Source of the DNA: Mycoplasmatota bacterium
Lineage (GTDB): Bacteria; Bacillota_I; Bacilli_A; Izemoplasmatales; Hujiaoplasmataceae
Assembly: GCA_023132365.1 (NCBI GenBank)
Contig: JAGLYJ010000003.1
Span: forward strand, 1-33,944
DNA: 33,944 nt
Direction of reading: 5' to 3'
Shown: piece by piece, positions 1 to 6,538 of the stretch
How the letters are laid out: every line of letters starts with the position of its first letter
How positions within the stretch are numbered: position 1 is the stretch's first letter
Made by a program: the position numbers and the translations under genes
Notes under the pieces: model-generated
Told to the model about the DNA's origin: nothing
The model's database searches: none
Seen by the model: the letters and a program-made list of their open reading frames with translations, nothing else

Positions 1-404
1 ATATGATCCTCCAACCCAACTCGTCTAATAATTTCTCTGGCTTTCTCCTTAATTTTATCTCTTGGAAGCCCAGACAATATGAGTGGTGCCTCTACATTTT
101 GTAATACAGTATATGAATCAATTAAATTGTAATTTTGAAAAACAAAAGCTACGTATTTTTTTCGGTAGTTTTCCATATCTTCAATTGAAAAATATGATGT
201 TTCCTTACCGTTTATATACATCTCACCATCTTCGTAAGAATCAATCCCTGAAATCACATTTAAAAGCGTGGTTTTACCAGAACCAGATTCCCCTACAATG
301 GCGATGAATTCATTTCTATATAATTCTAAATCAACTTTTCTTAATCCTAAAGCAACAACGTTATTGGAACTATAAAACTTTGAAACATTAACGAGTTTTA
401 TCAT
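1..404 (-). CDS. ABC transporter ATP-binding protein (MacB/LolD-like), partial
   Basis: N-terminal 134 residues of an ABC ATPase; the gene runs off the left edge of the window. It is absent from the ORF track because its stop lies outside. Translation from the ATG at 404 begins MIKLVNVSKFY and shows a Walker A motif (GESGSGKTT, about residues 37-45) and a Q-loop (FVFQNYNLID). The signature motif and Walker B are beyond the edge. The 'VFQNYNLI' Q-loop and overall style match the MacB/LolD/FtsE type of ATPase, which works with FtsX-like permeases in lipoprotein, peptide or antibiotic efflux or in envelope work; the substrate cannot be told from this part. A GGAAAGG ribosome site precedes the start by 8 nt. 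It lies behind the nusG terminator and has its own extended -10 promoter, so it begins a separate transcript. Confidence 0.9.
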   Translation of the reverse strand, partial: MIKLVNVSKFYSSNNVVALGLRKVDLELYRNEFIAIVGESGSGKTTLLNVISGIDSYEDGEMYINGKETSYFSIEDMENYRKKYVAFVFQNYNLIDSYTVLQNVEAPLILSGLPRDKIKEKAREIIRRVGLEDH

Positions 405-448
405 AATACCAACCTTTCCATGTTCAAATAATAAAAATATGCGATTTC

Positions 449-457
449 ATTATATCA
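449..457 (-). promoter_or_regulatory. Extended -10 promoter for the ABC ATPase gene
   Basis: On the minus strand the gap holds TGATATAAT, an extended -10 (TGnTATAAT) about 45 bp before the ABC ATPase start. The -35 region 17 bp further up is poor (TGAATA), as is usual for extended -10 promoters. It follows directly after the nusG terminator, so the ABC gene is probably transcribed on its own. Confidence 0.5.
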
Positions 458-488
458 TAATATATTACATATATTCATAGTGAATAAT

Positions 489-516
489 TAAAAAAAGCCA
501 GACAGTTGTCTGACTT
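489..516 (-). terminator. Rho-independent terminator of rpmG-secE-nusG
   Basis: Read on the minus strand, AAGTCAGAC / GTCTGGCTT form a 9-bp stem (one G-U pair) around a 4-nt AACT loop, followed by a run of five T. The stem begins at the last base of the nusG stop codon, so the stop codon and the terminator are packed together. Confidence 0.85.
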
Positions 517-1058
517 TATATAACTTCTACTTCTGTAAAATCAAGTTCCATCGCCGTTTGTCTACCAAACATTTCAATAAGAACATGTACTTTACCTCTT
601 TCTTCATCAATACTTTCAACAGTAACAACTTGTCCTTCAAGTGTTCCTGCGGCAACTTTAACTTTTTGTCCTGGTTGAACATTAAGTCTTTGTACTGCAA
701 GCATGCCACACTTCTTAAGTATTGGATTTATTTCATCTGGTTTTAATGGAATTGGTTTAGTTCCGCCGCCACTAGATCCTAAGAACCCAGTAACTCCCGG
801 CGTATTACGAACGACGAACCAAGAATCATCTGTTACAACCATTTCGATAAAAACATACCCAGGGAATATTTTGACCATTTTCTCTTTGATAGTACCGTCC
901 GCTTTTCTTTCAGTTTTTAATTCTTCTGGAATCATAACTTGAAAAATCAGATTTTCCATATTCATAGTTTCTATTCTTCTCTCTAAATTGACTTTAACAG
1001 AGTTTTCAAAACCTGAATATGTTTGAACGATGTACCACAATCGTTTAGAATTTTCCAT
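516..1058 (-). CDS. nusG: Transcription termination/antitermination factor NusG
   Basis: NusG binds the beta' clamp helices of RNA polymerase and modulates pausing, termination and transcription-translation coupling. The 180-residue length is normal. The N-terminal NGN domain opens with LWYIVQTYSGFE and contains the FPGYVFIEM and RNTPGVTGFLG segments. A KOW domain follows at about 125-155 (VQPGQKVKVAAGTLEGQ). The start at 1058 has an upstream GGGT-type ribosome site and lies 14 bp after secE, as in the universal secE-nusG pair. It is the last gene of the rpmG-secE-nusG unit and runs straight into a terminator. Nothing is missing. The expected downstream neighbours rplK/rplA are not here; an ABC ATPase follows instead. 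Confidence 0.98.
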   Translation of the reverse strand: MENSKRLWYIVQTYSGFENSVKVNLERRIETMNMENLIFQVMIPEELKTERKADGTIKEKMVKIFPGYVFIEMVVTDDSWFVVRNTPGVTGFLGSSGGGTKPIPLKPDEINPILKKCGMLAVQRLNVQPGQKVKVAAGTLEGQVVTVESIDEERGKVHVLIEMFGRQTAMELDFTEVEVI

Positions 1059-1072
1059 AAATACCCTTCTTA

Positions 1073-1561
1073 TTACAAGCTATATAGCCATTCAAATATC
1101 GGAGCAAAAGCGAATCCTAACAAAGTAAATATTACCGCTAGGAAAATTAAGAAAGTAAATACTCTCGCTGAATTTGATGATAATGTTTTAGCAGTTGGCC
1201 AAGTAACTTTTTTAAGCTCGCTAAAACTTGGTCTTACATAAGGAATTAGTAAATAAACTAAAACAAGGAATCCAATTAATATTAGGAATGTTCCTGTAAA
1301 AATTCTTCTTAATGTAGTTAAAAAGAAGAAATCTATAAATGCTACACCTGAGCTCCCCAATACGCTTGCTAAATTAACGGTTCCAAATTTACCTATAACA
1401 ATATAAACTCCATAAAGAATTAAGATTGGTGACAAAATTGCCAATAACCAATTCTCGAATGTATATTCTTTTTTTAGTATTTCCATTATTTTTGATTCTG
1501 ATCTTAAGTTCTTTTCCTTAGGATTTGAAGGTTTAACAACTTTTTTAGATTTTTTTGCCAT
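1073..1561 (-). CDS. secE: Preprotein translocase subunit SecE (three-helix form)
   Basis: SecE clamps SecY in the Sec translocon of the cytoplasmic membrane. The family signature is visible as ELKKVTWPT (about 115-123), the amphipathic helix, followed by the conserved transmembrane helix (about 134-157). At 162 residues it is long for a Gram-positive SecE, which is usually 55-75 residues with one helix. Two further hydrophobic segments precede the core, at about 38-58 and 86-110, giving a three-helix layout that recalls the E. coli protein. The N-terminus is lysine-rich (MAKKSKKVVKP). It sits between rpmG and nusG as in almost all Firmicutes, which confirms the identity. Its partner SecY is encoded at 27491-28846. 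Confidence 0.95.
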   Translation of the reverse strand: MAKKSKKVVKPSNPKEKNLRSESKIMEILKKEYTFENWLLAILSPILILYGVYIVIGKFGTVNLASVLGSSGVAFIDFFFLTTLRRIFTGTFLILIGFLVLVYLLIPYVRPSFSELKKVTWPTAKTLSSNSARVFTFLIFLAVIFTLLGFAFAPIFEWLYSL

Positions 1562-1570
1562 GATAGCCTC

Positions 1571-1714
1571 CTACTTACCTTCTTTGTGAATGGTATGTTT
1601 TTTGCATTTTTTACAATATTTTTTAACTTCAAATCGCATAGTATTATCAGTTTTTTTGATTTCATAGTTTCTAGATAAACATTCTTGACATATTAATACT
1701 CTTTTAGTTTTCAT
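1571..1714 (-). CDS. rpmG: 50S ribosomal protein L33 (zinc-binding form)
   Basis: A 47-residue protein too short for the ORF track. It begins MKTKRVLICQEC and has the two Cys-X2-Cys pairs (C9/C12 and C34/C37) of the zinc-binding L33 form, with the basic YCKKCKKHT end. It is a component of the large ribosomal subunit near the E site. It is the first gene after a strong promoter (1739-1767), 9 bp before secE, in the order sigH-rpmG-secE-nusG known from Bacillus. A GTAGG ribosome site lies 9 nt upstream of the ATG. Confidence 0.95.
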   Translation of the reverse strand: MKTKRVLICQECLSRNYEIKKTDNTMRFEVKKYCKKCKKHTIHKEGK

Positions 1715-1738
1715 ATATATTACCTACTTGCTTTATTA

Positions 1739-1767
1739 AATGTATCAAAAAACCCATAAAAAGTCAA
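1739..1767 (-). promoter_or_regulatory. Sigma-A promoter for rpmG-secE-nusG
   Basis: On the minus strand TTGACT, a 17-bp spacer and TACATT lie just after the sigH stop codon and 25 bp before rpmG. The near-consensus -35 and the ideal spacing make this a good housekeeping promoter. It lets rpmG-secE-nusG be expressed separately from the sigma factor gene upstream. Confidence 0.75.
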
Positions 1768-1772
1768 GAAAA

Positions 1773-2315
1773 TCATTGTATTAAATAAAATTTAACCTTT
1801 TTTTTAATTCTGTCTAGAGCATTATATATTTTCTTCTCTTTGCAATTCAACTTTTCAGATGTGCTTTTTATATTATTTTTTTCAATTATTTTAAACTGAA
1901 ATACTTGTTTCTCAAATCTTGACAATGTATTTAATGCAACTTTTATTTCGTTGTCTGAAAGATAGTGATTTTGTTCTTCTTTAACGCATGATTCATACAA
2001 TGCTGGCAATCTTGTTGCTAAAAACTCTCCATGTTTATTATCTGTATTTTTTAATGTAATCAATCTATTCGTTAGATTTAATTCAAAATACCTCATAAAT
2101 GTTTTATTAAATGCTTCATCAAATTTTATTGTTGATTTATATAAAATCATTAAGGCTTCTTGAAAGATATCTTCAAAACACTTAGTTAGGTTGAAATTTC
2201 TTATCTTTTTCGCAATAAAATACTTATATTTGTTAACCATAAAATCGAAAGCTTCTTCATTGCCTTGTTTTATTAAGTTAACAACTTCAAAGTCATTATA
2301 ATTGCGAAATATCAT
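1773..2315 (-). CDS. sigH: SigH-like RNA polymerase sigma factor
   Basis: A sigma-70 family protein, 180 residues. Region 2 spans about residues 8-90, with the core-binding and -10-recognition helix recognisable as FEDIFQEALMILYKS. Region 4 spans about 118-175 and ends in a helix-turn-helix with KKIYNALDRIKKKV, which closely resembles the end of Bacillus SigH. There is no region 1.1 or 3. The position between rlmB and rpmG is exactly where sigH stands in Firmicutes, so I call it the SigH orthologue. It is more diverged and shorter than the usual 210-220 residues. In Bacillus SigH drives sporulation and competence entry; its job here is unknown. The start lies 3 bp after rlmB, with AAGGAAG as ribosome site inside rlmB. 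It ends in TGA. Confidence 0.85.
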   Translation of the reverse strand: MIFRNYNDFEVVNLIKQGNEEAFDFMVNKYKYFIAKKIRNFNLTKCFEDIFQEALMILYKSTIKFDEAFNKTFMRYFELNLTNRLITLKNTDNKHGEFLATRLPALYESCVKEEQNHYLSDNEIKVALNTLSRFEKQVFQFKIIEKNNIKSTSEKLNCKEKKIYNALDRIKKKVKFYLIQ

Positions 2316-2318
2316 AGT

Positions 2319-3032
2319 TTAAAGTTTCTTCCTTAATATTTCAAAAATCAATATTCCGGCGCTAACTGATGCATTTAAGCTGTTTATTTTGCCAACCATA
2401 TCAATTTTAACATTATAATCAACATTATCCTTAACTATTTTGGATATTCCTTTTCCTTCACTCCCTATTACTAATACTAGCGGTGTAGAAACGTCTATAT
2501 CATGGTAGCTCTTTTCTGCTTTCAAATCAGTGCCAACTACCCAAAATCCTTTTTGTTTAAATGTTTCAAGAGAATTTCTAAGATTTGTAACCTCAACTAT
2601 TTTAACATGTTCTATTGCTCCGGAGGAAACCTTAGCAACAGTGCCTGTAATTTTAACTGATCGATTTTTAGGTATTACAATTCCCGCAACTCCCGCTGCT
2701 TCAGCGCTTCTTATGATTGCACCAAAATTATGAGGGTCAGTAATTCCATCTAACATCAAAACTAATGGGTTTGTTTTTAAGTCTAAATCACTTAAAAAAT
2801 CTGATAAGTTGATTAATTTATAATCCTCAACTTCTAAAACAATGCCTTGATGGTTACCTAAGAATTGCTTCTTAAATTCATGTTTAGACATTGATTTAAT
2901 ATTAATATTACTTTGCTTCAGTTGTTTTACTATATCTTGGTTTGTATTCTCCATAATATATGCATTAAATATTTTTTTGTCTGTTCTCAAAATCTCTAAT
3001 GCTGGATTCTTTCCAAATATTCTTATACTCAT
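2319..3032 (-). CDS. rlmB: 23S rRNA (guanosine-2'-O-)-methyltransferase, TrmH/RlmB family
   Basis: A SPOUT-class methyltransferase using S-adenosylmethionine, expected to methylate the 2'-OH of G2251 in the P-loop of 23S rRNA. Residues 1-75 form the substrate-binding domain (MSIRIFGKNPALEIL). The catalytic SPOUT domain carries the three family motifs: NFGAIIRSAEAAGV, LVIGSEGKGIS and SLNASVSAGILIFE. The 237-residue length is typical. It lies between mrnC (86 bp upstream) and sigH (3 bp downstream), the same neighbours as yacO in Bacillus. Bacillus yacP, normally between rlmB and sigH, is missing. The exact target base is inferred from family and synteny; another TrmH-type specificity is possible. 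Confidence 0.93.
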   Translation of the reverse strand: MSIRIFGKNPALEILRTDKKIFNAYIMENTNQDIVKQLKQSNINIKSMSKHEFKKQFLGNHQGIVLEVEDYKLINLSDFLSDLDLKTNPLVLMLDGITDPHNFGAIIRSAEAAGVAGIVIPKNRSVKITGTVAKVSSGAIEHVKIVEVTNLRNSLETFKQKGFWVVGTDLKAEKSYHDIDVSTPLVLVIGSEGKGISKIVKDNVDYNVKIDMVGKINSLNASVSAGILIFEILRKKL

Positions 3033-3048
3033 CTATATCACCATCTAT

Positions 3049-3057
3049 ATTTTACCA
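3049..3057 (-). promoter_or_regulatory. Possible extended -10 promoter for rlmB-sigH
   Basis: In the 86-bp mrnC-rlmB gap the minus strand has TGGTAAAAT, an extended -10-like sequence about 20 bp before the rlmB start, with no good -35. Weak evidence; read-through from cysS-mrnC is equally possible, since no terminator is visible between mrnC and rlmB. Confidence 0.3.
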
Positions 3058-3118
3058 TATTTCTGCTTTAATTATTTTGATAAATTCATCTATTAATAAA
3101 TAAAATAACACCCTAAAA

Positions 3119-3499
3119 TTATTGAAGTTTCTCAAGGACTTTAATAGTGTATTGTATCAGCTCATTTAATCGTTCTACATTACCCATTAAATACAGATAC
3201 CCAATCACTGATTCAAATCCAGTAGCCCTATTATATGTTTGTATGCCAGCATTTTTAGGTTTGTGTGTAGCGTTCTGATTTCTACCTCTTTTAAAGATTA
3301 AAACTTCTTCTTCATTGTAAAAGTTATCAATTAAGAAAGTTACTGCTTTTGCTTGGTTAATAGCACTTGTAAATTTGATTGCGCCTTGATGCAATTCATT
3401 TACTTTCGTTATTTTATTACTTAACAAATATTCTCTAATACTTAATTCATAATATGCATCACCAATATATGCTAATGTTAACCCATTATACTGCATCAT
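3119..3499 (-). CDS. mrnC: Mini-ribonuclease III
   Basis: Mini-III is a short RNase III containing only the catalytic domain, without the double-stranded-RNA-binding domain. In Bacillus it matures 23S rRNA ends. The 126-residue protein has LAYIGDAYYELSIREYL (first catalytic helix, with the acidic metal ligands D and E), the RGRNQNATHKPKN segment typical of Mini-III, and the second acidic motif TGFESVIGYLYL. The start ATG overlaps the cysS stop (ATGA), so the two are translationally coupled. A second ATG follows immediately at 3496. The cysS-mrnC-rlmB order is the standard Firmicutes arrangement. Confidence 0.95.
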   Translation of the reverse strand: MMQYNGLTLAYIGDAYYELSIREYLLSNKITKVNELHQGAIKFTSAINQAKAVTFLIDNFYNEEEVLIFKRGRNQNATHKPKNAGIQTYNRATGFESVIGYLYLMGNVERLNELIQYTIKVLEKLQ

Positions 3500-4830
3500 A
3501 TTACGCCTCTATCTGTTAACACTTTTCTTAATTTATCCGCTTCTGAAAACTCTTTGTTTTTTCTAGCCTTCTGCCAATCTAAATATATCTGTCTGTTTTC
3601 ATTTGAAATAGGATTCAATTCTACTTTCAATCCTAGAATTTCTGTCATATAAATTAAGCCCTTATAAACTTGATTCAAAGTTGAGAAATCATCTTGTTTT
3701 CTAATAGAAACATTAGCTAATCTCAACAATGATTGCAACGCTGTAATTGCGTTTGCTGTATTAAAATCATTATCCATAGAACTATTAAAATTGGTGATAG
3801 TTTCATTTACATCTTCAGCGGTTATTTCAGTTTCCTCAATCAATTTATTATTTATATCTAATTTGAAAAATGCCGTTTTTAAGGTATTTTCCAGTTTTAA
3901 CCACTCAGTAACATACATTGCAAAACTATCATCAGAATAGTTTAAAGGCGCTCGGTAATGTGTGCTTAATAAAAAGTATCTTAAGGCCAACTTTTCTGAA
4001 ACATCTTTGACAAAAATTACATTTCCTAAACTCTTGCTCATCTTAATATCCTTAAAACTAAGTCTACCATTATGCATCCAATATTTAGCAACCCTATGAT
4101 TATGAATTGCTTTTGCTTGTGCTATTTCATTCTCGTGATGAGGAAACTTAAGATCAGTTCCTCCACCATGTATATCAATCTGCTCTCCGAATATATCATC
4201 AATCATAGCAACACATTCAGTATGCCATCCTGGTCTTCCTTTAGAAAACTGAGAGTCAAAATTAATGCCTTCAAAGGTCTGTTTCCACAATGTAAAATCA
4301 AGTGGATTCTCTTTCAAATTATTTACTTCTACTCTGCTTCCTGAAATAAGATCATCAATTAATCGATTTGATAAAGCTCCATAATCTTCTATTTTAGTTA
4401 CTCTAAAATATACGTCACCATTAGCCTGATATGCATACCCTTTATCAATTAAATCCTGAATATAATTAATAATATAATTCATATACTTTGTTACTTTAGG
4501 TTTTATATAATCAGTTTTACAGTTAAGTGATTTTACATCGCTTAAAAATGCGTTAATATAATAACTACTAACTTCTAATTCCGATATATTTTCTTCAATT
4601 GATTTTTGTATTATTTTATCATCAACATCAGTGAAGTTTGATGCAAATATTACTTGGTATTTTTTTGATTCAAAATATCTTCTAACAGTATCAAAAAATA
4701 CTACAGGTCTTGCATTTCCTATATGAATATAATTATACACAGTTGGTCCACAAATATACATGCCAACTTTGTTTGGGTGAATTGACTTAAACTCCTCCAA
4801 ACGATCTGTATAACTATTGTATATCTTCAT
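3496..4830 (-). CDS. cysS: Cysteinyl-tRNA synthetase
   Basis: Class Ia synthetase charging tRNA-Cys. The HIGH motif is HIGNARPVVFFD and the KMSKS motif is KMSKSLGNV. The zinc ligands that recognise cysteine are in MYICGPTVYNY, GWHTECVAM and the FPHHENEIAQ segment. The anticodon-binding helical domain fills the C-terminal third. The ORF track begins 10 codons earlier (4860), but I chose the ATG at 4830 because an AGAAAGGA ribosome site lies 9 nt before it, the upstream codons overlap the -10 box and the start site, and MKIYNS is where the family begins. That gives 444 residues, a normal length. It is the first gene of a unit with mrnC and probably rlmB-sigH. It ends in TGA inside the mrnC start. 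Confidence 0.97.
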   Translation of the reverse strand: MKIYNSYTDRLEEFKSIHPNKVGMYICGPTVYNYIHIGNARPVVFFDTVRRYFESKKYQVIFASNFTDVDDKIIQKSIEENISELEVSSYYINAFLSDVKSLNCKTDYIKPKVTKYMNYIINYIQDLIDKGYAYQANGDVYFRVTKIEDYGALSNRLIDDLISGSRVEVNNLKENPLDFTLWKQTFEGINFDSQFSKGRPGWHTECVAMIDDIFGEQIDIHGGGTDLKFPHHENEIAQAKAIHNHRVAKYWMHNGRLSFKDIKMSKSLGNVIFVKDVSEKLALRYFLLSTHYRAPLNYSDDSFAMYVTEWLKLENTLKTAFFKLDINNKLIEETEITAEDVNETITNFNSSMDNDFNTANAITALQSLLRLANVSIRKQDDFSTLNQVYKGLIYMTEILGLKVELNPISNENRQIYLDWQKARKNKEFSEADKLRKVLTDRGVI

Positions 4831-4859
4831 ATAATCAATTCCTTTCTTATAACAGTACA

Positions 4860-4888
4860 ATTATAGTTTAATAACTCGATATTTTCAA
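4860..4888 (-). promoter_or_regulatory. Consensus sigma-A promoter for cysS
   Basis: TTGAAA, 17 bp, TATAAT on the minus strand, about 30 bp before the cysS start. The leader would be only about 20-25 nt, too short for a T-box riboswitch, which many Firmicutes cysS genes carry. Confidence 0.8.
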
Positions 4889-4900
4889 GCTAAATAACAA

Positions 4901-4930
4901 TTTTAAAAGGGACACTTGCGCATCCCTTTT
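4901..4930 (-). terminator. Terminator of the cold-shock gene
   Basis: An 11-bp stem, AAAAGGGATGC / GTGTCCCTTTT on the minus strand (two G-U pairs in RNA), closed by a GCAA (GNRA-type) tetraloop. The distal UUUU is part of the stem and serves as the short U-tract. On the plus strand the stem is also followed by TTTTCATTTT, so it may block transcription both ways. Confidence 0.75.
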
Positions 4931-4955
4931 CATTTTACTTACAGCGTTCTTAAAG

Positions 4956-5153
4956 TTAAACCTTTACTATGTTAGCAGCTTGAGCCCCTCTGTCTCCTTC
5001 AACCATGTTGAAAGTTACTTGATCGCCGTTTTCAAGAGTTTTGTACCCTTCTCCTTCAATTGCTGAGAAATGCGCAAAAATATCGTTACCTTCTTCATCA
5101 GTGATAAATCCATAACCTTTTTCTGCGTTAAACCATTTTACTGTACCGTTCAT
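4956..5153 (-). CDS. cspA: Cold-shock protein (CspA/CspB family)
   Basis: A 65-residue single cold-shock domain, an OB-fold nucleic-acid chaperone that binds single-stranded RNA and DNA. It begins [17 protein letters not shown] and has both RNA-binding motifs: RNP1 (KGYGFI) and RNP2 (DIFAHF). The length equals that of typical Firmicutes Csp proteins. It has its own promoter (5187-5215), a good AAAGGAGA ribosome site and its own terminator, so it is monocistronic. The leader is only about 25 nt, without the long structured leader of E. coli cspA, so cold induction by leader refolding is not evident. Which paralogue (cspA, B, C) cannot be told. Confidence 0.95.
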   Translation of the reverse strand: MNGTVKWFNAEKGYGFITDEEGNDIFAHFSAIEGEGYKTLENGDQVTFNMVEGDRGAQAANIVKV

Positions 5154-5186
5154 TTAATTCTCCTTTTGCTTTAAATACTAGACATT

Positions 5187-5215
5187 ATTATACATTATAT
5201 CTTATAAAAAATCAA
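5187..5215 (-). promoter_or_regulatory. Sigma-A promoter for the cold-shock gene
   Basis: TTGATT, 17 bp, TATAAT on the minus strand. A second overlapping TATAAT lies 7 bp upstream of the -10. The start of cspA is about 33 bp downstream. Confidence 0.75.
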
Positions 5216-5237
5216 TATTGGGGCCAATTCTTCTCTT

Positions 5238-6527
5238 TTATTCAATGTTTTCCTTGTCATTTTCATTTGGAGAAATAACCTTTTTACTTTGGTTTTCTAT
5301 AAAGCTAACATTGTCAATATCATTAAATTTATCTGTTAGTTTTTCAACTCTTGTATTAACTTTATCTCTATCTTTTCTCAAGGTATCGATTGTGCGATTC
5401 AGTTTATTCCAGTCTTCACCAAAAATTCTGAAATTAGATTTCAATTTTTTCAGTTGATCAATGATCTCTTTCATATGTTTGCTTCTTTCGTAATCAATTA
5501 CAATTGTTTGGAATGATGTTAGTAAAGGAACAATAGTTGTAGGTGAAACTATTGTTATATTTTTGTCTCTTGCATACTCAACTACTGTTGATGCTTTAGA
5601 GTGAAGCAACGCTAATATGCCGTCGCTAGGAACAAACATTAATGCATAGTCAGTTGTTTCACCTGCAACAATATATTTTTTTGAAACATCAGTAATATGT
5701 TTCTTAACTTCAGCTTTGAAATTTCTAATTAGTTCTAATTCTCTTTCTTTAGTTAAATCTTTATTATCAAATAATTCTGCATATGCCGAATAAGGAAATT
5801 TAGAATCAATAGCAATCATTCCGTGCGGTTGAGGCATAAAAACTACTGCATCCGCCCTTACTGTTTCTTTGGCTCCCTTTTTGAAAGTATATTGTGTTTG
5901 ATATAATTTATTGTTTTCACCAAATACACTAAACAATAATTGATTAAGTTGATATTCTCCAAACGCTCCTCTTGCTTGGTTATTTGATAGAATATTTTGC
6001 AATCCTAGAATATCTTTTGATAGATTCTGTATTTTCTCTTGTGCATGAACTATAACTGCGAATCTTTTTTCTATTTCAACAAATGTTTCCTTTGTATCAA
6101 TAAACCCTTTAGTTAATCGTTCTTCAACTTTCTCATTTATACTAGACATTCTTTTTTCAATGTTCTCATTTAACGATCTAAAATCTTGAGATAAATCTTT
6201 ATTTATCTTTGATTGAAAATTAACGAGCTCTTTATTAACATTTAATCTAAACTCAGTGATATTATCATTTGATAAGTCAGTTTGTTTTCTTAGTTGTTCA
6301 TTGACTTCACTGTTAAATTTAATCATTGATTCATAAATGCTCTTTGTTAGAGATTTTTCTACATCGCCAACTCTATCTATAATCGAATCTTCAACTTCTG
6401 AAAGACCTTCATTTGGATTCGAGTTCTTTTTTTGAAGGAAAAGAGTCAACAATACTATTATAATTATCGATAAAATAATTCCCAACACTCCTAAAACATC
6501 CTGCAAATCTATAAGTAAAAATAGCAT
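5238..6527 (-). CDS. rmuC: RmuC family protein (DNA recombination/inversion-limiting factor)
   Basis: RmuC proteins have a membrane-anchored coiled coil and a restriction-endonuclease-like core; in E. coli rmuC limits inversion at short inverted repeats. The mechanism is not settled. Here a single hydrophobic helix (about residues 10-31) is followed by a long charged coiled coil (about 40-170). The RmuC core then contains GAFGEYQLNQLL, DAVVFMPQPHG and IAIDSKFPYSAY, matching the PD-(D/E)XK-like layout (acidic residue, then DSK). A further short coil and a polar tail close the 429 residues. The ribosome site GGGAGGA overlaps the 11-bp gap after cls, so cls and rmuC are probably cotranscribed. 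No terminator is visible before the csp promoter. Confidence 0.92.
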   Translation of the reverse strand: MLFLLIDLQDVLGVLGIILSIIIIVLLTLFLQKKNSNPNEGLSEVEDSIIDRVGDVEKSLTKSIYESMIKFNSEVNEQLRKQTDLSNDNITEFRLNVNKELVNFQSKINKDLSQDFRSLNENIEKRMSSINEKVEERLTKGFIDTKETFVEIEKRFAVIVHAQEKIQNLSKDILGLQNILSNNQARGAFGEYQLNQLLFSVFGENNKLYQTQYTFKKGAKETVRADAVVFMPQPHGMIAIDSKFPYSAYAELFDNKDLTKERELELIRNFKAEVKKHITDVSKKYIVAGETTDYALMFVPSDGILALLHSKASTVVEYARDKNITIVSPTTIVPLLTSFQTIVIDYERSKHMKEIIDQLKKLKSNFRIFGEDWNKLNRTIDTLRKDRDKVNTRVEKLTDKFNDIDNVSFIENQSKKVISPNENDKENIE

Positions 6528-6538
6528 ATAATTCCTCC

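Noticed and set aside
4831-4860. Longer cysS start at 4860
   Set aside because: It would overlap the -10 box and the likely transcription start, and it lacks a ribosome site; ATG 4830 has one and matches the family start.
4831-4956. T-box or other riboswitch before cysS
   Set aside because: The gap between the csp terminator and cysS is too short and only a promoter is seen.
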